The notes beneath the pieces are model-generated. The model saw only the letters and a list, made by a program, of their open reading frames with translations, made no database searches and was not told the DNA's origin. A stretch of DNA of 64,000 nt, taken from assembly GCA_914767715.1 (NCBI GenBank), contig OU612065.1:26720001-26784000 (forward strand). The letters are read 5' to 3'. Positions 43,557-54,900 of the stretch are shown in pieces (positions within the stretch are counted from its first letter, which is position 1; each line of letters starts with the position of its first letter). Source of the DNA: Membranipora membranacea (Eukaryota; Bryozoa; Gymnolaemata; Cheilostomatida; Membraniporidae). A program made the translations under genes and the position numbers.

Positions 43557-46500
43557 ATGACTCAGTCAATTGTAGTACAAGTTGGACAATGTGGAAATCA
43601 GATAGGTTGCAGATTCTGGGATCTGGCTCTGAGAGAGTATGCAAGCTACAATAAACTTGGAAACTTTGATGAATCACTGAGTTCATTCTTCAGAAATGTT
43701 GAGCCAAAATCAGGTAGAGAAATCCCTGTTGGCAATGGTACTGAGAAGATTAGAGGGCTGAGAGCTAGGTCAATCCTTGTGGATATGGAAGAAGGTGTTG
43801 TCAATGATATTTTGTCAGGACCTCTCAGAGAATTGTTTGATGTCAAGCAGCTAGTAACAGATGTTTCTGGTGAGTAAAACATGATAAAAATATGATTGAT
43901 GTTCAAAACCTCAAAATGTTACCTTGAAATGTTTCATAGAGGCCCAATTTAAACATAAAAAAGGTCAATGCCAGATACTTTTCCCAACTAATTAGGGCCT
44001 TTTTCTTTGTATTTGATTTCTTTATTCTCCATGCAAGCCCTATGTGATCCTGGGCCTTGGTTGGATTTGGTTTGGATTTTGGATTATATGTATAATAATA
44101 TGCACTGTATTTCCTAACCATAAGATATATGATACATGATCTCATATATTAAGCTCACGATTGTGCAAAGCAATGGTGGGCCAGCTAGGGTTATGCATGA
44201 AGAGCTCACCTCCATTTGACAGCATGGGTTGTGACCGGGATTTGAACCTGGAACTCATAGCATTGTACATACGAGGAGCGCTCATTTGTACATATAAAGT
44301 GTACAATGTATTTATCTTTGTCTCATTATGAGGATTTAGCCTGCGATTGATTTATTATGTTGCTCATCAATTACAGGCAGTGGCAACAACTGGTCTACAG
44401 GACACAAAGAGTACGGCTCTAAATATCGTGAAGAGTTGACAGAAGTTATAAGACGAGCAGCTGAACAATGTGATTGCCTTCAGTGTTTCTTTATCATTCA
44501 TTCTATGGGCGGAGGCACAGGCAGTGGACTCGGAACATACGTTCTCAGTCTACTAGCTGATGAATATCCCGATGTATACAGGTAGAGTAATTTGTTTGTG
44601 TGTTGGCTGTCATGTTTTTTCTTGTTGATTCCTTACATTTGTAGTCATTTGTCTCTTTATAGATTAGATATGCCTACTAGTGTAGCAGGTTAATTTGTGC
44701 TTTTGCATGATTGATTTGAACAGCAGAGCAAAAGCTAGAAGCTTGAACGATTACAGTACTGGATAAACTTAAAATGCATTTTATTGGTAAGCAAATAGCC
44801 GCCCAGAGTATCCGATACTGGTGTGTTTTATACAATATTGTGTCTGACTTGATTTGACAGATTCGTCACTGCTCTATATCCGTCTCATGATGATGACGTT
44901 ATCACATCTCCATATAACTGTGTGTTAGCAACAAGATGTCTGACTGAATATGCTGATTGCGTACTACCTGTAGAAAATCAGGCACTTGTAGATATTGTAA
45001 ACAAAACCACAGGTACTGTCCAACATTAAACAATTATGTCTTGTTGAGGTAAATAAAAACTTTGGTAAAAGGCAGTGTATGTATTTTACAAACCAAGTAC
45101 CTGAATTGCTGTGCTCACGAAGTCTGTTCCCAAACAGATTCGCCATCTAACTGACCAATCACAGCAATCAAACAACATTTGATATACTCTACTTCATCTC
45201 TGTGTTGGTCTAATGTTACATTACTTCACCATCTATTGAAATATTATTTGTAGTCTTTAACATGAACAAATCCCACAGAATGTGTGGTCAGTGCCAAAGA
45301 AAATCACCATCTGGTTTTGACAGGTTATTTATATATTTTAATTGTTTAGCAAAGTTAGAGACATCGAGGAGAAGCAGTTCGCTCACAGGAGATAAAGGAT
45401 GTGTCGGTACTGAAAACGAGAACAGCTCATTCGACTCGATGAATAATATTGTCGCTAATCTTTTATTGAACATGACGAGTTCTGCTCGATTCGAAGGTAT
45501 GTTATAGTACTTTGTAACATCTTTATTGGGAACTCCAGGTGGCAGCAATATCCCACTTTTACTTCTTAAAAAACTTTATGGTCCATAGCACATATAGCAT
45601 AGAGCTAGGTCAAGCAGGGTAGCTAGATCAAGTTAAGCCAGATTTGCGTGTATTTGGAGTTGTTCCTTCTTGAGTCATCGCGCCCTTCCAGCAAGCGACT
45701 TGTAATGCAGACAACTTGGACCAAACTGATCTACTATATATCCAAGCAGTATCCATTTGAGGGTGATAAGTATTAAGACGTTCTCAACAGTTTGGATAAT
45801 TTGTAAAATAGTGTTCACAGAATGTGGTAATTAAAAATCATTGCTGTTTTTTTTCAGGAAGTTTAAATGTTGATCTCAATGAAATAGTAATGAACCTGGT
45901 GCCATTTCCTAAACTCCACTATCTAGTAACAAGTCAGACGCCACTAATAACATCAGCTGATGTTAGAATACCTCCTAGAAAACTAGATCAGATGTTCACT
46001 GATGCGTTTTCACCTGATCACCAGCTAATCAAAGCAGATCCTAAGCACAGTCTATATTTAGCCTGTGCTCTGATGGTCAGAGGCAATGTGGAAATATCTG
46101 ATATCAGACGTAATATTGAAAGGTGAGACGTCACTCAATCATTTGAGTAAATTAAAGATCCAACTATGCGAAGTCAACTCTTCTATAGATGTCAAAATGT
46201 GTCCGTATTTGCGATCGCCCCAACTGCTAACAAGGTAACCCAGTATACAATGTTTTATTTCACAATCTATTTACACCGCATCTTCACTGACCAAATTTAA
46301 AAGAATGCTTTTTCCTGTCTGGTATTGGTTTTGTTTTTTAAGAACATAAAAACATACCCAAGCTAAGTTGGATAAGGTAGAATTTTTATATCATGTCTTT
46401 GATTTCAGATTGCGAACAAAGCTGAAGTTTATACACTGGAATCAGGAAGGATGGAAAACAGGACATTGTGATGTAGCACCTGTTGGATACCCTCACTCCC

Positions 46501-46763
46501 TATTGACAATGGCCAACAACACTTGCATACGACAGACATTCTCAGAAGTACTAACAAGGTTCAATAGACTGTATAAACGTAAAGCACACATACACCATTA
46601 CACAGCTACAGAAGGGTTTGAGCTGTCTGATTTCAATGAGAGTGTCAGTTCACTGACAAGCGTTGTAAAAGAATATGAGTCTTTGGAGAAACAAATGATC
46701 AATCCTCCTCCAGCAATACCAAGACTACAACTATATCCAACATATCCTGAGCAAGACTGGTGA
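43557..46763 (+). CDS. TUBE1: epsilon-tubulin
   Basis: A centriolar tubulin needed for triplet microtubules and stable centrioles. Six exons: 43557-43869, 44377-44581, 44861-45012, 45254-45496, 45858-46122 and 46409-46763 (TGA), about 510 residues against about 475 in human. The start MTQSIVVQVGQCGNQIG fits the family; an upstream in-frame TTG is ignored. Family-specific SFFRNVEP follows, then the GTP-binding loop SMGGGTGSGLG, ITSPYNCVLA, MNNIVANLLLNMTSSARFEG, NLVPFPKLHYL, DPKHSLYLACALMVRGN and WNQEGWK. The fourth exon carries an insertion (about residues 235-290) with no counterpart in human. A polyA signal AATAAA lies at 46867-46872. Confidence 0.96.
44221..44288 (-). repeat. tRNA-like (SINE-type) fragment in TUBE1 intron
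   Basis: The reverse strand contains GAGCGCTCCTCGTATGTAC and then CCAGGTTCAAATCCCGG, a good B box. No intact cloverleaf. Confidence 0.4.
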
Positions 46764-47380
46764 TAAGACATTCATGTTGGTTATCATATCCATAACTGCA
46801 GGTGCTTGATTTGTATCTGAATTACCCCCCTTACATTCCTTACTCAACACCGTGTCATGCTTCAAAAATAAAAGTGAAACATACTCTTTTTTTCTGAAGC
46901 ATGACCCCACTAGGCTGTGATAAATTACAAATTGTACATAATCGACAAGTTTGACATGCAATGATTTTTATTAAACAACTGAATAATCGAAAGCAACATA
47001 TTTTCATACAAATGACAAGTCATCTAAAATCAATTTCATAATAATCCATTGGTCTAATTGATTGAAATGAGCAGTTCATTTTAATTGTTATATGGATTCA
47101 TCAATACTTCATTCAAGAATTTATAGGTGGATGCTGTGTTGAAAGAGGGAGTTTTGGACAAACCGCCCAAACTCCATGGTTGAAATCACACTAGATTTTA
47201 GCTTATTTCCACAAAGAAGACAACTCTCAAGCAAAATAGTACCATCACATACAGCTTGATAACAAAAAAAAATGTAAATTTTAATCCTAGGTGTCAGATC
47301 AATCATTGCTGGTTATTTAGTGTAAAGCATATGCAAGCAAACAAACAGAGAGAGCTTGTCATCTCTCCTCATTTGCTTGA
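46764..47380. other. tail-to-tail 3' region (TUBE1 / dsRBD gene)
   Basis: A forward AATAAA at 46867 and a reverse-strand AATAAA (TTTATT at 46967-46972) lie 100 bp apart, so the two transcripts probably end almost back to back. No gene was seen. Confidence 0.65.
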
Positions 47381-50300
47381 CTATGCTTCACCCGTCATAA
47401 CTTTGAGGTACTGCAGCGCATTGTGGGCAGCACATGTCTTGGCGTCGTCCATAGTGAGGCCAGAGCCATGACACACAGCTATCGGTCCAGTGGATATCTG
47501 TACCAGACATTGATACTGGCCTGAAAAATAAACAAAGATCTATGAGTTTAGTTTGGTCGAGGCACGAAAATAAGCTATTGGCCACATGTATTGCAGATTT
47601 TACTGATACTTTATACAGGTGAGGGGATACATAATATTGCGACAGGGGGTCACTTCATCTGTTCATCATTCCAATTAATAATATATTTTTACAAAAATTA
47701 ATTTGATGACAAAAGCTTCAAAATGATTAAAAATGCATTAAAACTTTGAGGAGAGTCAAACTATATGAGAATAGGATGTGAAGAAATTTACCAGAATAAG
47801 ACTTCTCCTTCAGTTCCAGGTATCTAACATCAAATTTCTTCTCTTTGCGGAGACTCTCAAGTACTTTACAGAAGTTGTTGGCTCCTGAGTTCAGATTAGT
47901 GCTGTGCAGAGTCTGCAAGGCTCGCTCACTCCCTGGAGCTGATAGAATATAGTAAGTGCAATGTGTGATGGATGAGATAAAGCTATGTTAAATAGTCCAA
48001 AATGCGTATATTTAAGTATGATATCCATGTTGACTTATGACAATAATATACAAAAAAAAATGCATAGACACCTAAGGTTTATGACTGATACATAATATCA
48101 GTATCACTATAATATATACCATTATCTACACTATATAGATCTGTATCTACTTTTGACAATATTCCATTTAATTTACATTCAATCAAAAAGCATTAATCAT
48201 TTAAACGTTATTTTTCTGATTACCTTTTTTCTTCTTCTCGATTGAAATTTCTTCATTTTTTTCCTCGATGGCTGATTTTGGAAAAACATTCTCATTGAAT
48301 GAAAGTTATGCCAACAAAGTTTGAAAGTTCTGGATTATTTACCTTTAGAAGATGTTCTGAGTTTCTCATAGAAATCACTAGCCTTTCTTCCCTCCTCAGC
48401 CGTCAGAATCCTGATATTCTTCTTTCCAGGTTGCTGAGCACGCATGGGCTATAAATTGAAAGATTTGATAACTGCTAACATATCATTTTGTAGTTGTGTC
48501 CTCGCTGAACCCAGACTATAATTAGTAACTGCGCCATTTATTCCACATAATCTTGACGGTGGTACTGTCGCATGAATACCCATAATTGCTATCAAATATT
48601 GGTTACAATCTCTCACATGGTTTTTCAATGATATAAAATACAATTTAACCAATATTATGCTTTTTTTTTAAATTATAGCAAAACCCAAGGTAATGGAACT
48701 TGTACAAGACAGCAATCGAGGCCAATGCCACAGGAGAGATGGTTAATAATGTAGGCAGAGAAGGGGCCTCTGAATTGAATATATTTAAGACCGAATTTAA
48801 TGGCACTTGCTTATCGCAATTGGTGCCCTGAGGGACCTCCACCCATCTCAGAACATGGTGGAGAGGTGAGAAAGTGAATTTTATCAATTCTTTAGCAAAA
48901 TAGCAAATATGCTCACAATATTGAGTTTGGAACCTGAAATTTGAATGTTAATGATTACAAAATGTGCAAATGTTAAAAAAGGTACGGGTAGTTGTCAGCA
49001 TCCTTACCAATGGAAGCTCATCCTCCTCTTCATCCAGTACAGCAGTAGTGGAGTTATCGCTCTGTAGCTGTCTGACAGCTTGTAACAGTTTACTAGCTGC
49101 TGCTCGCTTAGCTATCTTCTTCGACTTCCCAACGGCTAAAAAATAACATATGTACAAGTCCAAGTGATTGCGACTGGCAGTAGGTAGATTTATTTACAGT
49201 ACAGCAAAGAAAAAGATGAAATGTACAATGGTGTGTAAGTTTTAATGTTAGTTCCGCTAGTGAGTTGATGGAATTAATTTGAAAATTCTTAATCATGGTG
49301 TTGGCCTAACAACTATGAAATCTGAATTGCAGATTGTTTTGAATATTGTATTAATAAAAAATATGATACAATGATCGTAATAAAATCATAGATGGCCTCA
49401 AATTTTGATAGTCTTGGTGAAACTAAACTTTATTATCATTCAATGTATCATAACTGTGGCACTTTATGGGTATAAACTTAAACGGAGGGGAGAAAGTGGT
49501 TGATAATGAAATGCCTCTACCAGCATCTTGCACCGTTTGAGCACTTCAACTATGTATATACCTGTCTCTGTAAGCTTAGCCAGCTTGACAGTACAGACAA
49601 ATTCCCTGGCGTGAGGAGGTCCTTGCTCTCCAATAAACAGGTACTGAGGAGGTCGGAGGAGATTTTTCTGAGTATACTCCTGTAGTTCACCGATAGGATT
49701 ACCCTGCATATCAGGGTCATAACTACCCGATGTCATCTGAGCACTAAAGAAACATCAGTTTTTAAAAGATAGGTAAGTTATTAATTGGCGTCACTGACTT
49801 AAACTGGAATGAAGGGTGAATTGTAGATGTCACATACTAATGTCTATTTATCAAATTAAGCACAGGACACAACTCAAAAATAGTATTTTCTGTTCAAAAT
49901 TTTATCCTTCAATAAGCAGAATACACAACACTTACTCGGTGACGCCTTCAGTCGTGGCTGATCCGTTAGTCATAGCGAGCATTGAGCTTTCCACACCGTC
50001 TTCTATCTCACATTTTATACCGTGCATAGCACACAGCAGCTGTGATGCTGCATTGTGCTTTGCTTTTTTCTTGCTGGATCCCTTCCCTGTGCCTGCAAGA
50101 TGAGATACAAGTATGTGATCAGTAAATCACAGGAATAAGACACAAAAACGTTGTTGGCACTGATTGCAAAGAGACTGCATTGAAAGGTTTTAACAGCAAG
50201 ACATTCACTTTTATTCCCTGCTGTAGCAACAATACCTTGAAAGTCTCCTGCTTGTGCTCTCATTACAAACACTGGTTCATGAACTGGACCCTCATTTGCT

Positions 50301-50398
50301 AATATGTTATAAGTGGGAGTCAGCTTTCTCTTCGAGCATATCTCTTGTAGTACACTCACTGGCGTCTTCCCCTTCAACACTTGCTGTAGATCAGTCAT
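47381..50398 (-). CDS. TARBP2/PRKRA: TARBP2/PRKRA-type protein with three dsRNA-binding domains
   Basis: Probable Dicer partner in small-RNA biogenesis; family members bind dsRNA with two domains and Dicer with the third. Eight minus-strand exons: 50398-50209, 50092-49936, 49743-49562, 49135-49008, 48448-48343, 48271-48224, 47938-47792 and 47520-47381, 365 residues (human TARBP2 has 366). dsRBD1 (about 10-78): [19 protein letters not shown] ... [17 protein letters not shown]. dsRBD2 (about 130-200): [15 protein letters not shown] ... [17 protein letters not shown]. dsRBD3 (about 295-362, divergent C-terminal type): [20 protein letters not shown] ... [20 protein letters not shown], ending [10 protein letters not shown]. 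The C-terminal [10 protein letters not shown] closely resembles PRKRA. The short Glu/Lys exon at 48271-48224 is the least certain. The ATG lies 8 nt into its exon, so an upstream 5' UTR exon ending near 50503 is likely. Confidence 0.94.
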
Positions 50399-51959
50399 GA
50401 TTGCTTCTATATTGTCACAAAAAAAAAAACAATGTTTTATAATTTCAACAGTGTTTTTCATATTCACAACAGGGTAGTTTGAGGGTTGTTTATTACTTAC
50501 ATGGTCAAGCTAGGAGAAACTTGCTCGACAAGAAAGGGCTCCTTGCTTGCATAATTCTAGATATGAGAGTGAGAAATAACACTAGGCTTGCAGACAAACA
50601 CTAACAGGCCTACAGTGTCAAGTCCATTCTACTCGCTTTTTTGTGTGCCTGCCCTACCTGCCTACCCCTAGCTAATAGGCTTGTTGAAATAAATAAATAA
50701 CAAAATATTCTACTCCACTTGGTAGAATAATGAAAGTGACATTCTCACCGTAACAGTGCACAAGCTCGGCGATATTCAAGTTAGGGTCCTTTAGATTTCA
50801 AGTCTTCATCTACCTTCCTCCTCCTAGCAGGCACCTACAGTCCAAAGAGGTGCACGTGTATTGCTGATGCTTTAAACTTGAACTTTTTTCTGTGAATTTC
50901 TCACAACTAGCTGGCAATGTGATGCCGACAATAACATATCCGGTTGAATGCTAACCAATTAAAATAGCTTTAGCATTCTTAGTCCAATCAAATACCGCTT
51001 GACAGATGTAACAAAACTTAACTTGACTCATTGATTTCAGCAGTATTTCTTAGCTACGTTGTGGGTTTCATTTTATACCCAATATCAACTAAATGAAATA
51101 TTTTTATCATGCACCTTGGCTATAGTGTGCCTGCTGAGTAAGCTTAGGAAAGGGTGGAGAAAAGACAAGTTGAAGATAGGGTAAAAGAATTAACTCAATT
51201 CTGGTCCCTGATTATAACAAGGAATAAATGTGATTATAAATTACAACAATGTGAACTCCTTGACTAATGTATAATAATCACTCACTCGATGATAGTGATA
51301 TTAATGAAAATATTAATGATCTTGGTTGACATTCAATGAATCATCAATCAAATCTGATCAAAATCAATGATTATGAAATCATTGATTCAATTAACCTGTC
51401 AGTACTACCAAGGAGCAAAACCTGTTACCCCTTGGTACTAATAAGTTACTTTTCATAGGAATGTCAGATATCTTCACTGCATGTCCCCCACCTCAGCTTG
51501 GCAAGGCTGTAGCTGGGTTGGGGACACCAGCCATCCAAGACGAGCCTTCTCAGGCTACCCCACATTCTCCACCTCAATAATGCAAAGGCAATTCAAGCAT
51601 CACAACCATTCAAGGGTCTTTGTTACATCAGCATTGGCTAAACATGGAGAAGCGCTAGTAAGCATATTGACATTGTTGGTCATTTCAGCCAGGCTTAGAC
51701 CATGTCCATTATTTCAGCATAATTTCATCTTTGCTTTTTCCACATATTTGCCTGATTGAGAACACTTCTTGAAGACCCCCCCCCCCTCCCAATTAGTGAG
51801 ATGACTCTATTCAGAAGCCTTAAAATGATATTGCTAAATTATTTTCAGATTGTAAGGTGCTGAGTTGGAACCAGTACATTCATCTAAAACAACCTGACGC
51901 TGCTAGATTATCACATTTTTAATTTCTAACATCTGTGAGTAGAGAGATACCCACCAAAT
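50399..51959. promoter_or_regulatory. divergent upstream region of the dsRBD gene and ERCC3
   Basis: About 1.56 kb between opposing start codons. On the minus side a likely 5' UTR exon ends at a donor near 50502 (gtaagtaata). The remainder holds AT-rich DNA, a C-run near 51777-51788 and an open frame at 51481-51759 that resembles nothing known. Confidence 0.45.
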
Positions 51960-54900
51960 ATGGGCGGCGGTAAGAAAGAGAAAAAGGAGAAGAAAGATAA
52001 GGACAAAGGTAACATTATTCAATGATCATTATAACACGTGCTAGAAATCTTACTCGTCTTAGTCGTGGTTTCCTCTCTCTGATTGATTGATTGATTGTAT
52101 TTCTATCACTAACTGTAAATGTTGTGAGAAAAAGGTTGATGGTACACGTACTCTGCTAAAAAATAATGAAGTCGCCTTGCATGCAAAAATAGTGTTAAAA
52201 ATAGTATTACTAATATAAATGCACATATGACTGATCATTTGGACACTTTGTTTGAAAATTTGAAAATTTTCGGCAGCTCAATATTGAGAGAACCCTCGGT
52301 TCTTTTAGGATAGTATTCAAATGTATCACTATTTCACTTTGAATCATTCCAGACAAATCACGGAAGCGTAAAAGAGCAGCTGCAGCGGCAGCAGAGGTTG
52401 TTGATGATTATGAGGACTCAATGGATGCCATGCCTGATGTTGACGAAGGAGGTACAATTATGTCCAACATGTAAACCTGTAGACAACATCTATAATGCTC
52501 AATGATGTTTTTTAACTGGGACTTCACTATTAATATCTTATTGAAGTTTGTCAATTATTGTTGCCGAAAAAACAGATAATTTTCTTGTAACTGAAACGTT
52601 TTATCAATTTATTGTACAAATTAATACATGAATCGACTCATGAAGCCTGTTGATTAATTGTGCAACAATAATTGACATGAGAGAAAGTCATCTTCAATAG
52701 TTTTTCTTTGTCCGATTATCAGCTGATGTACCAGAAGCAGCTAAGAGAGACATTGAGAAGCTTGAGTCTCAGGAGGATGAGTTTGGGGCCAGAGATCTGA
52801 GAGCGGCTCTAGAGCTCAAACTGGATCACAATAACAGACCGCTGTGGGTAGCTCCAGACGGTCACATATTCCTCGAATCATTCTCACCTGTGTATAAACA
52901 TGCCCATGACTTCCTGATAGCTATATCTGAGGTAAGCAAAATACAGTGCACTCCACTGAATTCAAACCTCTGGGGACCACAAAAATTTGTTCTAATTAAA
53001 CAGAGTCTGAATTAAGTGACATTAGAATGGATTGAGATCTGGAAGAAGGGACCAATTTTCTTGTCTGAATTAGCAGGAGTTCTGAATTATCAAGTCTGAA
53101 TTAACCAGCTCACACTGTTTACACATCATACTCTCCTGAATAATTGCAACAGTGAAGGTTTAACTGATGAACACGCTCATACTATATAGTCATGTTCTCA
53201 CTGTTTTCTTGTTTCCTCTTACATGTTTAAAACGGTGCAGAATACTAGCAATAAAACACATTAGTAATAAAAAATAATGACACTGACAATGAAAGGCTGG
53301 GGGTTGAACAGATTTTATCTACGCTATCACATCTGTACACAACGCAAAGGTTTACTCGTCATCTTCACCACTTGAATAAACATGCTTATGTTGGTTTAAT
53401 TACAGCCTGTATGTCGTCCTAAACACGTTCATGAGTACAGACTTACTGCCTATTCTCTTTATGCGGCCGTCTCGGTCGGCCTCAAAACTGAAGATATTAT
53501 AGAGTACCTCAGAAGATTGAGCAAAACTTCTATACCAGAAGGAATCGTCCAGTTTATTCAGGTTGGTGGTAGATTTGTATTTCTCCTATTTAGGCACGTC
53601 GAACATTGACTAAAATAATGATCTACCTACAATATCTATTTGATATCAAACTTTTGCCAATCAAGACGATGTTTCAACCAGAAACTTGGGGAAAATAGGG
53701 AATTGAACCCATATCGCCAACTTCAACTGTCTACTGAGCCACGGGAATAATTTTTTTGTGGAGGGGAGGAAAATTCTTTTTGACACCTTATCCAAAACAT
53801 CGTGATTTTTTATGATTTATTGTCATGTGATTATTTGTGCACCACTTGTTGATTGAAACCAAATAGGGTAGTAAATTTCAAGTAGAAGTAAAGCATATGA
53901 ATGTTTTAATTGTTGAGTTGGTGGAAGGTCCATTGCTGGTTCCTGTTATAGATTGAACTTTCTGATATAACTCAAAAGCTGTTTGTCGCTGAGTTTAGCT
54001 TCTACTAGCTCCTTTAATATCGCAACGTCAGCTACTGCTCCGTGAGCATCATACCTTTTCTCTAAAAACTCTGTGACAAGAGTCTCCTGCTTGTGGTTGA
54101 CCATGTTTGGGTATTCTCCTTTAAACACCTGAAATGTATCTAAACACAAGCTTACTGCCTCATCAAGCTCAACTAACAACCTGCAGTTTTTCGCGGCCTT
54201 GCCGACACGAGGATTGTCAAATCTGATGATGTTGTGCCCAACCAATATTGGTTGATGTGTTCTGTCACCTAAAAACTTTATGAAGCTCCTTAGAGCAGTT
54301 CGGATGTCCGTAGTCTCCACTAATTCTTTGTTCTTGGTCATTTTCATAACATCCATGTTATACTCGATGCCGGTGATTTCAGAAGCTTTCCTGTCGATCG
54401 GTTTCTTTGGCCTCACATAGGTTGAGAAGCTGCGTCCTGTAGAATCTATGGCTGCGATCTCCGTGATGTGACATTCTTGGTCTGAAAAACAAGTTTGAAA
54501 ATGAGCATATATCTTGTCTTGATAAACATAGCTGTCTCCTAAGCTTTATCCTCAATTACTTACATCCAGTTGCATTCACTGCATTTCCATGGTAGGTTTG
54601 AGGTCGACCTGAGGCGAATTAGCCTTAGGTTCAAGCTATGGTTCTCCCTCCGAGGTCGCCCTGAGCTCCAAGGTTCAGCTCGCACATTTCGCCTCACCAT
54701 ACGGCAAGCTCGGCCGACGAGCGGTTAGCATCAAAGACTGTGACGTGGGAGGTTGGGGTACCAATCCTGGCGGTGCCAGATTTGTTTGGTGTTTTTTTTC
54801 CTCAGCTCTAATATGGGAATGACTGCATATTACGAGATCGAGCCAAGAGGTTACAACTCAGCTCGATCTAGGCCGACCTCGAAACTCACATGGAAACATG

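Noticed and set aside
46188-46236. Possible extra TUBE1 exon between 46122 and 46409
   Set aside because: It has plausible splice sites, but including it breaks phase with the next exon, and skipping it gives the conserved NIER-R...WNQEGWK join.
51481-51759. 92-codon open frame upstream of ERCC3
   Set aside because: No recognisable domain, no good splice context; likely chance in a spacer.
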